Source: JBFEYJ01 sp041563315 (lineage in GTDB: Bacteria; Pseudomonadota; Gammaproteobacteria; Thiohalomonadales; Thiohalomonadaceae). Taken from it: a stretch of DNA of 22,825 bases. A program made the translations under genes and the position numbers. The stretch lies in the NCBI GenBank assembly GCA_041563315.1, contig JBFFNE010000046.1, positions 1 through 22,825 of the forward strand. The letters are read 5' to 3'. This document shows positions 8,031 through 15,547 of the stretch, in pieces (position 1 is the first letter of the stretch; every line of letters starts with the position of its first letter). The notes under the pieces were generated by a model. It was not told the DNA's origin and ran no database searches. It saw nothing but the letters and a program-made list of their open reading frames with translations.

Positions 8031-9392
8031 TCAGGCCTGGGGGTTGGCCGGACGCTTGCGTGGAGGACGGCGGCGACGCCTGGGTTTTCCTTTACCGCCG
8101 CCACTGTTTCGCATCATATTAATGCGCTGCGCTTCGTCACTTTTCTGGAACTGGGTCCACCAATCGGCGAGCTCCTGGACATCCTCACCGCTTTGGGCCC
8201 GCAACAGGAGAAAATCATACGCGGCACGAAATCGCGGATGCTCCATCATGACCAGCGCACGCTTCCCGCCAGTGCGTTTGAGGCGCTCCTGCCACTCCCA
8301 GATCTCCCGCGACTGCAGGTTAAACCGTTTGGGTACCTGCACCCGTTTGACCTGGCGGTCGATGACCGCATCGCCAGCCAGTTGCATCGCCTGGATCGGT
8401 GACATATTGCGGTCGATAAACAGTTTCGATTCACGGTGGACTGGCTCCCACAACAGCGCCGCATAGAGAAACGCAGGGGTCACCGGCTTACCCTGAGCAA
8501 TGCGTTTGTCGGTATTTTCCAGCGCATGCAGCAGCAAGGTGTGAGGGAAGTTGTTCTCCTCCTCACCCAGACACTCATCGGTTTCAGGAAACAGGTGGGC
8601 AAACAGGCGGTAGTGACGCAGCAGCTCATAGGTTTCTACCGCACTGCCGGCAAGAAAAAGTTTCAGCGTCTCATCGAACAGGCGCGCATTGGACACCTCC
8701 TCCATAAGATAAGCCAGCTCACGAATGGCATCCTCGCAGGCGGGATCAATACGAAAGCCCAGCTTGGCGGCGAAGCGGACCGCCCGAATCATGCGAACCG
8801 GATCCTCGCGAAATCGCTCGTGGGGATCGCCGATAATACGCAGGCGGCCCGCCTTCAAATCGGCCATGCCGCCGGTGTAATCCACCACAGAGAAATCACG
8901 AATGTTGTAATACAGGGCGTTAACCGTAAAATCGCGACGCCAGGCATCCTCCTCCAGCGTACCGTATACGTTATCGCGCAACAGCATGCCGTTTTCGCTC
9001 ATCGCACCGCCACCGCTCGACTCGTGAGCCGCACGAAAGGTGGCCACCTCGATGATATCTCGTCCAAAGTGGACATGTGCCAGGCGGAAGCGCCGGCCAA
9101 TCAGACGGCAATTGCGAAACAGCCGACGCACCTCTTCGGGGCTGGCATCGGTGGCGATATCAAAATCTTTCGGTTCCCGCCCCAAGAGCAGGTCACGCAC
9201 ACCGCCGCCGACCAGATAGGCCTCATAGCCCGCATTATTGAGGCGATAGAGTACCTTGAGGGCATTCTCACTGATGTTGGCACGCGAGACGCCATGCTCA
9301 TCACGCGAAATGATGCGCAGTGAAGGGCTATCGTCCGCGCCCGCTCGTGAAGCATTACCCCACTTCCAGGGTTTTTTCAGCCATGAAAACAT
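8031..9392 (-). CDS. pcnB: Poly(A) polymerase I
   Basis: Adds 3' poly(A) tails to RNA, which promotes mRNA decay. It has 453 residues and belongs to the class II nucleotidyltransferases, related to CCA-adding enzymes. The nucleotidyltransferase core has YLVGGGVRDLLLG, then the catalytic KDFDIAT with Asp76 and Asp78, NCRLIGRRFRLAHVHFG and RRDFTVNALYYNIRD. The conserved helical RNA-binding body follows, and the tail is very arginine/lysine-rich (KGKPRRRRRPPRKRP), as is typical of bacterial PcnB rather than CCA enzymes. The ATG lacks a Shine-Dalgarno sequence, and a perfect TATAAT lies only 3 bases upstream (9396-9401). Either the message is leaderless or the true start differs; E. coli pcnB itself uses a non-AUG start. 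It lies 37 bases after the outer-membrane gene. Confidence 0.95.
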   Translation of the reverse strand: MFSWLKKPWKWGNASRAGADDSPSLRIISRDEHGVSRANISENALKVLYRLNNAGYEAYLVGGGVRDLLLGREPKDFDIATDASPEEVRRLFRNCRLIGRRFRLAHVHFGRDIIEVATFRAAHESSGGGAMSENGMLLRDNVYGTLEEDAWRRDFTVNALYYNIRDFSVVDYTGGMADLKAGRLRIIGDPHERFREDPVRMIRAVRFAAKLGFRIDPACEDAIRELAYLMEEVSNARLFDETLKLFLAGSAVETYELLRHYRLFAHLFPETDECLGEEENNFPHTLLLHALENTDKRIAQGKPVTPAFLYAALLWEPVHRESKLFIDRNMSPIQAMQLAGDAVIDRQVKRVQVPKRFNLQSREIWEWQERLKRTGGKRALVMMEHPRFRAAYDFLLLRAQSGEDVQELADWWTQFQKSDEAQRINMMRNSGGGKGKPRRRRRPPRKRPANPQA

Positions 9393-9429
9393 TCGATTAT
9401 AATATCACGCTTCGTGGAGGATGGGGCGT

Positions 9430-10212
9430 TCAGAAGCGGTAACGTAGCGCAAGAGAGAGCGTATCCTGCGTACTTTCCGGCTGCCAATAGAAGTAAGAGC
9501 CAGCTAACACCCTATCGGACTTGGCAAAGCGATAACTATCGTACGCCAGTGCCACACTGACAAGGGGAGTAAGTGAGAACTCCGCATCGACGAACAGGCT
9601 CAACTTACCTTTGGGCTTAAGAGTCACCCCACCGTTTATTCCCACCTCCTCGCGGGTATAAAACGGTGCCTTGGCACCGATACCCAGCGACCATGATTCT
9701 TCACGACTATAGGCAGCGCCCATTTTGGCGTAGGTGGATGCGTAACGCTCCACATAACCGGTAACGGGTGTGCCATCAGAGAGGGACGTGTTCTGCAGCG
9801 CGCGACGCCACTGGTCGAGGCCAATGGCAAAACGGAGCAGCCACTTCGCATCCGGCTCACTGATACCCAAGCCGCCCAAGCCAATCTCGTGCGTAAAACC
9901 GAGTTCCGCGCGAAAACCGTTGTAATCGGTTTCAGTCGTTAGCGGGATGTGATTCTGCGTTTCACCATCATAATCGACCGTACCGGTGTAGAGGCGTCCG
10001 CTAAAATCGATCAGCCAGTCGTTCTCCAGGCGATCCACGCCTGTCAGTGCGACAAAATAACGCGGCCCGGTCTCATCCAGCATCTTACGCCCACCGTCAT
10101 CAAACTCCTCCCATTGGAAATATTCGATCCCTGCGGACATATCGATCGTGCTCGCTACGGCCGTCGCCGGTACCAGCATCACTGAAAAACACAGAGCCAA
10201 GAGAAAACGCAT
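9430..10212 (-). CDS. Predicted outer-membrane beta-barrel protein, function unknown
   Basis: About 260 residues. An N-terminal signal peptide (MRFLLALCFSVMLVPATAVA) is followed by STIDMSAGIEYFQWEEF. The mature part alternates polar and hydrophobic or aromatic residues in short stretches and ends in LSLALRYRF. This C-terminal phenylalanine in a beta-strand is the usual BAM recognition signal. I do not recognise the family. Two ATGs lie two codons apart (10218 and 10212). AGG lies 3 bases before the first and 9 before the second, so I chose 10212. It is the first gene of a minus-strand run with pcnB 37 bases downstream, so the two may be co-transcribed. Porin, lipid-exposed structural barrel or small-molecule channel are all possible. 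Confidence 0.8.
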   Translation of the reverse strand: MRFLLALCFSVMLVPATAVASTIDMSAGIEYFQWEEFDDGGRKMLDETGPRYFVALTGVDRLENDWLIDFSGRLYTGTVDYDGETQNHIPLTTETDYNGFRAELGFTHEIGLGGLGISEPDAKWLLRFAIGLDQWRRALQNTSLSDGTPVTGYVERYASTYAKMGAAYSREESWSLGIGAKAPFYTREEVGINGGVTLKPKGKLSLFVDAEFSLTPLVSVALAYDSYRFAKSDRVLAGSYFYWQPESTQDTLSLALRYRF

Positions 10213-10245
10213 GTCCATATACCTGAATTATTATTAACATTCGGC

Positions 10246-10274
10246 ATAGTACAACAGCCGGAACGCGCGATCAC
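10246..10274 (-). promoter_or_regulatory. Possible promoter for the outer-membrane gene
   Basis: TACTAT (minus strand, 10246-10251) has a 17-base spacer to GTGATC (10269-10274). The -35 match is only 3 of 6. It is offered as the best candidate between the gene start and the divergent xseB promoter. Confidence 0.3.
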
Positions 10275-10297
10275 GCACGAACAGCCCCAGTCTGCAT

Positions 10298-10320
10298 GCC
10301 ATATATCACGATAATATGGC
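10298..10320. promoter_or_regulatory. 7-bp inverted repeat in the divergent intergenic region
   Basis: GCCATAT (10298-10304) and ATATGGC (10314-10320) are perfect inverted repeats with a 9-base spacer ATCACGATA. They lie between the divergent outer-membrane gene and xseB, where an operator could affect either promoter. No regulator is recognised. Confidence 0.35.
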
Positions 10321-10355
10321 CGCTTCATTTGCCCCCATCCCAGCCACGCATCAAT

Positions 10356-10384
10356 TTGACCGCAGCCCGCACCTGGGTTAACTT
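10356..10384 (+). promoter_or_regulatory. Candidate sigma-70 promoter for xseB-ispA
   Basis: TTGACC (10356-10361; 5 of 6) is followed after 17 bases by TAACTT (10379-10384), which keeps the key T1, A2 and T6 positions. The predicted start is near 10391, about 20 bases before the xseB ATG. Confidence 0.5.
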
Positions 10385-10410
10385 AGCGCCCCATTTCCGG
10401 GAGAGTCTCC

Positions 10411-10662
10411 ATGGCCAAGAAATCTGCACATTCCGACGACAAGATCGATTTTGAGGGTGCCCTCAGGGAACTCGAGGAGCTGGTCGAGCGCATGGAGCAG
10501 AGCGATCTCTCCCTGGAACAATCCCTCAAGGACTTCGAGCGCGGGGTAGCCCTGACCCGCGCCTGCCAGCAGGCGCTGCAGAAAGCGGAGCAGAAGGTGC
10601 AGATCCTCTCGAGAAAGGATGAAGATGCCGAGCTCTCTCCCTTCGAAGGCAGCGACGACTGA
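10411..10662 (+). CDS. xseB: Exodeoxyribonuclease VII small subunit
   Basis: Small subunit of the single-strand-specific exonuclease VII, which works in complex with several copies bound to XseA. It has 83 residues, the normal size. The core IDFEGALRELEELVERMEQ, then LSLEQSLKDFERGVALTRAC, forms the family's two-helix hairpin, with an acidic tail. GGGAGA precedes the ATG. The site is part of GGAGA-G-TCTCC directly abutting the start codon. ispA begins 4 bases after the stop, so they are translated from one message. xseA is not in this window. Confidence 0.96.
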   Translation: MAKKSAHSDDKIDFEGALRELEELVERMEQSDLSLEQSLKDFERGVALTRACQQALQKAEQKVQILSRKDEDAELSPFEGSDD

Positions 10663-10666
10663 CACC

Positions 10667-11557
10667 ATGTCCCTGAAAGCCCTGTTATCCGAGTACCAGC
10701 AGCGCACCGAAGCGGCCCTGCAACACTGGCTACCCAGTGACACAACCCTCCCCGAACACCTGCATGCGGCAATGCGTTACGCCTCACTCGATGGCGGAAA
10801 ACGGGTGCGCCCGGTGCTGGTCTATGCCACCGGTAGCGCCCTTGGCGTGCCGCTGGAACAGCTCGATGGCCCCGCCTGCGCCATAGAGTTCATCCACGCC
10901 TACTCGCTGGTGCACGATGACCTGCCGGCAATGGATGATGATGACCTGCGCCGTGGCAAGCCCACCTGCCACATGGCCTATGACGAGGCGACGGCCATTC
11001 TGGTCGGTGATGCGCTGCAGAGCCTCGCCTTCGAGGTACTCGCCAGCGACCCGGCCATGGTGGCCGATCCCCTCTGTCGTCTGGCCATTATCCGCGAACT
11101 CGCCCTGGCCAGCGGCTCGCGCGGCATGGCCGGTGGGCAAGCCATCGACACCGCCGCCGAGGGCAAGCGTCTCTCTCTGGAACAACTGCAGGCGATGCAC
11201 CGCTACAAGACCGGCGCCCTGCTCAAGGCGAGTGTGCGTTTCGGCGCCCTGAGCAATCCCGCAACCACCGCAACGCAGTCAGAGGCACTCGACCGCTACG
11301 CGGAGGCCATCGGCCTGGCCTTCCAGATCCGTGACGATATTCTGGATGTGGAGGCCGACACCGAGACCCTGGGCAAACCCCAAGGCTCAGACCAGGCTCG
11401 CGAAAAACCCACCTACACCTCCCTCCTCGGCCTCGATGGCGCCAAGACCAAGGCCCGGGAGTTGCACGAGGAGGCCATCCTCAGCCTGGAGGAGTTCGGC
11501 AGCGAAGCCGATCCACTGCGCTGGATCTCGGCCTATATCGTCGACCGAAACAATTAA
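10667..11557 (+). CDS. ispA: Farnesyl diphosphate synthase
   Basis: Condenses DMAPP/GPP with IPP to farnesyl diphosphate, the precursor of undecaprenol, quinone side chains and other isoprenoids. It has 296 residues. Visible regions in order are GGKRVRPVL (IPP binding), the first Asp-rich motif LVHDDLPAMDDDDLRRG starting near residue 82, GDALQSLAFEVL, KTGALLKASV, and the second Asp-rich motif FQIRDDILDVEADTETLGK followed by REKPTY. I chose the ATG at 10667, 4 bases after xseB. An upstream in-frame ATG at 10619 lies inside xseB and lacks homology. The next gene, dxs, supplies the upstream end of the same pathway. Confidence 0.96.
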   Translation: MSLKALLSEYQQRTEAALQHWLPSDTTLPEHLHAAMRYASLDGGKRVRPVLVYATGSALGVPLEQLDGPACAIEFIHAYSLVHDDLPAMDDDDLRRGKPTCHMAYDEATAILVGDALQSLAFEVLASDPAMVADPLCRLAIIRELALASGSRGMAGGQAIDTAAEGKRLSLEQLQAMHRYKTGALLKASVRFGALSNPATTATQSEALDRYAEAIGLAFQIRDDILDVEADTETLGKPQGSDQAREKPTYTSLLGLDGAKTKARELHEEAILSLEEFGSEADPLRWISAYIVDRNN

Positions 11558-11908
11558 TAGATTCGAGGTAACTACTCGCCCCCTGAAAGCTAACCGCAAG
11601 GCGCAAAGATTTCTTACTACAGAACTTTCCACCAGATCATGCAGCCCTGAGCCGACACAAGAGGGGAGCTATGCGCCGGACTGAGCCACGACGGATAAGT
11701 TTTAGCATCACACGAATGTGGTCACCATAGCTCGCTTGGCCTGCTAACCTTCGCGCCTCTGCGCCTTTGCGGTTAGATCATTGTTTTTTGGGGGCGAGTA
11801 GTTACGCCTCGAATCTCGTCCCTTGTATCTCGTCTCTGCTTTTACACTTGCATCCCGGGGTCACTGGAGCGATCATAGAGGGCTTTTCCGTCTTTATGTA
11901 AAGTATCG
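11558..11908. other. 351-base gene-free gap between ispA and dxs
   Basis: I see no coding potential. Bases 11560-11815 form a nested inverted-repeat element (separate entry). The remainder (11816-11908) begins with a repetitive ATCTCGTC-like stretch, seen twice near 11812-11836, and ends with CTTTA-TG-TAAAG (11892-11903), a small palindrome just before the dxs ATG. I could not find a convincing dxs promoter or ribosome site. Confidence 0.7.
11560..11815. repeat. 256-bp element bounded by nested inverted repeats
   Basis: The left arm (11560-11583, starting GATTCGAGGTAACTACTCG) pairs with the right arm (11790-11815) across 24 bases with one 2-base indel. Inside, CTAACCGCAAGGCGCA (11590-11605) pairs with TGCGCCTTTGCGGTTAG (11760-11776) with one extra base. 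GAGCTATG (11666-11673) pairs with CATAGCTC (11726-11733). The right inner part also carries its own CTAACC/GGTTAG pair (11744-11749, 11771-11776). There is no ORF with recognisable homology, so it is a non-autonomous, MITE-like or structured-RNA-like repeat. Confidence 0.75.
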
Positions 11909-13807
11909 ATGCCCGAGCAGAATATCTCGCCGTTGTTGGAGTTGATCGACGACCCGCAGCAGCTTCGCCTACTGACCCCGCCACAGCTCAAGCAGCTGGC
12001 GGGGGAGTTGCGCCAGTTTATGATTGAGTCCGTGGGTAGAACCGGCGGCCATCTCTCGTCCGGTCTGGGCACGGTAGAGCTCACCATCGCCCTCCACTAT
12101 GTCTACAAAACCCCGGAAGACCGTCTGGTGTGGGACGTGGGCCATCAGAGTTACCCGCACAAAATCCTCACGGGTCGGCGCGAACAGATGCCTGGCCTGC
12201 GCCAGCTTGGTGGTCTGGGCGGTTTCCCCCGACGAGAAGAGAGCCCTTACGACACCTTTGGCACCGGCCATTCCAGCACCTCGATCAGTGCCGCCCTTGG
12301 CATGGCGCTCGCGGCGCAAATGCAGGACAGTGGACGCAAGGTCGTCGCTATTATCGGTGATGGAGCGATGACTGCCGGCATGGCATTTGAGGCGCTGAAC
12401 CATGCCGGAGACCTGGACGCCAATCTGCTCGTTGTGCTCAATGACAACGACATGTCCATCTCCCCCAATGTGGGCGGCATGTCCAACTACCTGGCACGAC
12501 TGCTCTCCGGCAAGCTCTACTCCACCATGCGCGAGGGCAGCAAGAAGGTGCTCAAGACCATCCCAAGCGCCTGGGAACTGGCTCGCCGCGCCGAAGAGCA
12601 CATGAAGGGTATGGTGATCCCTGGCACCCTGTTTGAGGAGTTGGGCTTCAACTATATCGGCCCCATCGACGGTCATGACCTCGATACCCTGGTCAAGACC
12701 CTCAAGAACCTCAAGACCCTCGAAGGGCCGCAGTTTCTCCATGTTGTCACCCGCAAAGGCAAGGGCTATCCCCCTGCCGAAGAGAACCCCTGCGGCTACC
12801 ACGGAGTCGGCCGTTTCAATCCGGAGACAGGGGAGAAGGAGAGCAGTCCGGGTTCCCCGCCGACCTATACCGAAATCTTCAGCGATTGGCTCTGCGACAT
12901 GGCCGCCGCCGACGAACGCCTTGTTGGCATCACACCGGCAATGCGTGAAGGTTCCGGGCTGGTGCGTTTCTCTGAGCAATTCCCTGAACGCTACTACGAT
13001 GTGGGGATCGCCGAGCAGCATGCGGTGACATTGGCGGGAGGGCTTGCCTGTGAAGGGGTCAAACCGGTGGTGGCGATCTACTCCACCTTCCTGCAGCGTG
13101 CTTATGACCAACTAATCCACGATGTTGCCCTGCAGAACCTGCCCGTGCTGTTCGCCATCGACCGCGCCGGTATCGTCGGTCCCGATGGCCCGACCCATGC
13201 CGGCAGTTTCGATTTGAGTTTCCTGCGTTGCGTCCCCAATATGCTGCTGATGGCCCCGGCGGATGAGGCCGAGTGCCGTCGCATGCTCACTACCGGCTTC
13301 CGCCATGATGGCCCGGCGGCAGTGCGCTATCCACGGGGCAATGGCCTCGGTGTTGCGGCCGGCAAGGAACTCGATACCCTGCCAATCGGCAAGGGCGATC
13401 TGGTAAGGGAGGGAGCACAGATCGCTATCCTCTCCTTTGGCAGCCTGCTTGGCCCGGCACTGGAGGCGGCCGAGCTCCTCGGCGCCAGTGTTGCCAATAT
13501 GCGCTTTATCAAGCCATTGGATGAGGTGCTGGTACTTGAGCTTGCCGGCAAGCATGATCTTCTAGTGACGTTGGAGGACAACGTCGTCATGGGAGGGGCC
13601 GGCAGTGCAGTCAACGAATTCTTGGAAAGTGTTAACTGCAACGTTCCGGTACTCAACCTGGGCCTCCCGGACAGCTTTGTCGAACAGGGCAGTCGCGCGC
13701 AATTGCTCGCTCTGTGCGGCCTGGATACGGATGGTATTGTTCGCGCTGTACAGTCGCATGAGGCAGTAAGTGCTTGCCAAACGGCCGCTGACAGATTAAA
13801 TTCCTAG
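11909..13807 (+). CDS. dxs: 1-deoxy-D-xylulose-5-phosphate synthase
   Basis: Thiamine-diphosphate enzyme joining pyruvate and glyceraldehyde 3-phosphate to DXP, the first step of the MEP isoprenoid pathway; DXP also feeds thiamine and pyridoxal synthesis. It has 632 residues. Visible marks are GGHLSSGLGTVELTIALH with the active-site His48, VWDVGHQSYPHK, the ThDP/Mg motif from GDGAMTAG at residue 150 to LNDNDMS near 182, and the transketolase-type DVGIAEQHAVTLAGG with the catalytic Glu near 370. The C-terminal transketolase domain is complete. It belongs functionally with ispA, but the 351-base repeat-filled gap makes a separate promoter likely. The Shine-Dalgarno match is poor. Confidence 0.96.
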   Translation: MPEQNISPLLELIDDPQQLRLLTPPQLKQLAGELRQFMIESVGRTGGHLSSGLGTVELTIALHYVYKTPEDRLVWDVGHQSYPHKILTGRREQMPGLRQLGGLGGFPRREESPYDTFGTGHSSTSISAALGMALAAQMQDSGRKVVAIIGDGAMTAGMAFEALNHAGDLDANLLVVLNDNDMSISPNVGGMSNYLARLLSGKLYSTMREGSKKVLKTIPSAWELARRAEEHMKGMVIPGTLFEELGFNYIGPIDGHDLDTLVKTLKNLKTLEGPQFLHVVTRKGKGYPPAEENPCGYHGVGRFNPETGEKESSPGSPPTYTEIFSDWLCDMAAADERLVGITPAMREGSGLVRFSEQFPERYYDVGIAEQHAVTLAGGLACEGVKPVVAIYSTFLQRAYDQLIHDVALQNLPVLFAIDRAGIVGPDGPTHAGSFDLSFLRCVPNMLLMAPADEAECRRMLTTGFRHDGPAAVRYPRGNGLGVAAGKELDTLPIGKGDLVREGAQIAILSFGSLLGPALEAAELLGASVANMRFIKPLDEVLVLELAGKHDLLVTLEDNVVMGGAGSAVNEFLESVNCNVPVLNLGLPDSFVEQGSRAQLLALCGLDTDGIVRAVQSHEAVSACQTAADRLNS

Positions 13808-13827
13808 CTTATTAGTCAAGATTACTG

Positions 13828-14217
13828 ATGACCGCACGTTACACGCTTAAAGTCGTTACCGAATTCGCTGCCGCCCATTCGCTACGCAACTATCCTGGAG
13901 ACTGCCACCGCCTGCATGGCCACAATTGGAAGGTCGAGGTCGAGGCTGTCGCCACCGAGCTGGACGAACTGGGCATGGCCATCGATTTCAAGGTCATCAA
14001 GCAGTTAGCCAAAAAGGTTACCGACGAACTGGACCACCGCTATCTCAACGAGATCGTGCCATTCGACAGTATCAATCCTACGGCGGAGAACCTGGCGGCC
14101 TATGTCTACCGCCGTCTCGCCGAGGAGCTCAACGAACCGCGCGTGCGCATTCACGCGGTAACCTTGTGGGAAACCGAGCGTGCCTGCGTACGCTATACAG
14201 AGGAACCAGAAGCATGA
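13828..14217 (+). CDS. queD: 6-carboxy-5,6,7,8-tetrahydropterin synthase (PTPS/QueD family)
   Basis: Converts 7,8-dihydroneopterin triphosphate to 6-carboxytetrahydropterin on the route to preQ0 and queuosine. It has 129 residues. Zinc ligands are His17 in FAAAHSLR and His30/His32 in CHRLHGH, with the catalytic Cys26 in the C-x3-HGH arrangement. DELDHRYLN and the C-terminal WETERACVRY carry the remaining catalytic His and pterin-anchoring Glu. It starts 20 bases after dxs, and its TGA overlaps the folE2 ATG. The partner gene makes its substrate, which supports the QueD role over a eukaryote-like PTPS. queC, queE and queF are not in the window. Confidence 0.9.
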   Translation: MTARYTLKVVTEFAAAHSLRNYPGDCHRLHGHNWKVEVEAVATELDELGMAIDFKVIKQLAKKVTDELDHRYLNEIVPFDSINPTAENLAAYVYRRLAEELNEPRVRIHAVTLWETERACVRYTEEPEA

Positions 14218-15008
14218 GTCAACCCTGTGATACTATCGCCGACGTCCAGAGCAGTGCGGATACCCGCCAGATCGCCATCAACAAGGTTGGCATCAAGGAT
14301 ATCCGTCACCCGGTCAAGATCCTGGACCGCACCGGCGGCGAACAGCACACCATCGCCAATTTCAACATGTACGTGAACCTGCCGCACAACTTCAAGGGCA
14401 CGCACATGTCACGCTTTGTCGAGATCCTGAATCAGCACGAGCGTGAGCTGTCAGTCAAATCCTTCAAGGATGTGCTGAAGGAGATGACCGAGCGCCTCGA
14501 GGCGCAGTCGGGCCACATCGAGATGTCCTTCCCCTACTTCGTCAACAAAAAGGCCCCGGTCTCCGGCGTCGAAAGTCTGATGGACTACGATGTGACCTTT
14601 ATCGGCGAACTGACCGATGGTGAGCCGCGGCTCAAGGTCAAGGTCGTGGTACCGGTGACCAGCCTCTGCCCCTGCTCGAAGAAAATCTCCGACTACGGTG
14701 CGCACAACCAGCGTTCCCACGTCACCGTCACCATCAGCACCGATCAGTTTGTATGGATCGAGGACGTCATCGACCTGGTGGAGAAGCAGGCATCCTGTGA
14801 GCTGTTCGGCCTGCTCAAGCGCCCCGATGAGAAATACGTCACCGAACGTGCCTACGACAACCCCAAGTTCGTCGAGGACATGGTGCGCGATGTGGCGGTA
14901 AGCCTGAACAATGACAAGCGTATTTCCGGCTATATCGTGGAATCGGAGAACTTCGAATCCATCCACAACCACTCGGCATATGCCCTGATTGAAAAGAACA
15001 TGAGCTGA
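14214..15008 (+). CDS. folE2: GTP cyclohydrolase IB (FolE2 type)
   Basis: Converts GTP to 7,8-dihydroneopterin triphosphate for folate and queuosine. This is the metal-promiscuous isozyme that replaces zinc-dependent FolE. It has 264 residues. The family core VVPVTSLCPCSKKISDYGAH contains CPC at 152-154, followed by NQRSHVTVTI, VEKQASCELFGLLKRPDEK and FESIHNHSAYA. I start at 14214, where ATGA overlaps the queD stop; an open frame continues upstream only as an out-of-register shadow of queD. Products feed QueD directly and, via later steps, FolK encoded at 7513-8025. FolE2 genes are often Zur-regulated, but I see no Zur-like site before queD. Confidence 0.94.
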   Translation: MSQPCDTIADVQSSADTRQIAINKVGIKDIRHPVKILDRTGGEQHTIANFNMYVNLPHNFKGTHMSRFVEILNQHERELSVKSFKDVLKEMTERLEAQSGHIEMSFPYFVNKKAPVSGVESLMDYDVTFIGELTDGEPRLKVKVVVPVTSLCPCSKKISDYGAHNQRSHVTVTISTDQFVWIEDVIDLVEKQASCELFGLLKRPDEKYVTERAYDNPKFVEDMVRDVAVSLNNDKRISGYIVESENFESIHNHSAYALIEKNMS

Positions 15009-15011
15009 GGC

Positions 15012-15065
15012 GTAGGAGCGGCTTCCGGCCGCGAATGAACGGTCGCGGCAGGGTGCCGCTCCTAC
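15012..15065. repeat. REP-type inverted-repeat element, copy 2, overlapping the pgpA stop
   Basis: GTAGGAGCGGC (15012-15022) and GCCGCTCCTAC (15055-15065) are the same outer arms as copy 1, again with inner GCGGC/GCCGC hairpins and an 8-base centre. It fills the gap between convergent folE2 and pgpA. The TAG in its right arm is the pgpA stop codon. It probably doubles as the transcription end for both. Confidence 0.87.
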
Positions 15066-15547
15066 ATCAGAAGTACGATTCCCTGCAACACCAGCCAGGC
15101 GTAGATCCCCGCCAGCACATCATCGAACATGATACCGAAGCCACCGCCGAGATGACGATCGGCCTGACGGATCGGCCAGGGTTTGATGATGTCAAAGAGA
15201 CGAAACAGGATGAACCCCAACACCAGCCACTGCACGCCCGACGGCGCTGCCGTCATGGTCAGCCAGTAACCGACAAATTCGTCCCACACGATTCCCGGGT
15301 GATCATGTACCCCAAGGTTGCGGGCGGTGACCTCGCACAACCAGACCCCCAGAGCAAAAGCCAGCACAAGTGTCAGCAGGTAGGCCCATAGGGGCAGTCC
15401 CTGCAGCAGCAGATAGAGCGGCACAGCGACCAGTGTCCCCACCGTACCCGGCGCCTTCGGTGCCAGCCCTGAACCCAGGCCAAGGGCAAGGAAGTGGCGC
15501 ACGTCAACCAGGTCAGCCAGTCCAAGTCTTCTCTGTACTTTACTCAC
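15062..15547 (-). CDS. pgpA: Phosphatidylglycerophosphatase A
   Basis: Inner-membrane phosphatase that removes phosphate from phosphatidylglycerophosphate to give phosphatidylglycerol. It has 161 residues. LALGLGSGLAPKAPGTVGTL opens the family, followed by hydrophobic segments LYLLLQGLPLWAYLLTLVLAF and LVLGFILFRLFDIIKPWPI, the active-site region VWDEFVGYW, and the late MFDDVLAG. The start is GTG at 15547, overlapping the thiL TGA by four bases (GTGA), so translation is coupled. The stop codon lies inside the REP element. The order thiL-pgpA matches E. coli. Confidence 0.95.
   Translation of the reverse strand: MSKVQRRLGLADLVDVRHFLALGLGSGLAPKAPGTVGTLVAVPLYLLLQGLPLWAYLLTLVLAFALGVWLCEVTARNLGVHDHPGIVWDEFVGYWLTMTAAPSGVQWLVLGFILFRLFDIIKPWPIRQADRHLGGGFGIMFDDVLAGIYAWLVLQGIVLLM

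Noticed and set aside
8436..9323. 295-residue plus-strand open frame
   Set aside because: It is a shadow of pcnB on the opposite strand.
11331..11684. Plus-strand open frame running from ispA into the inverted-repeat region
   Set aside because: It is mostly an out-of-frame reading of ispA; the tail over the repeat has no homology or start signals.
11969..13111. 380-residue minus-strand open frame
   Set aside because: It is antisense to dxs, whose protein motifs are unmistakable; it shows no recognisable domain.
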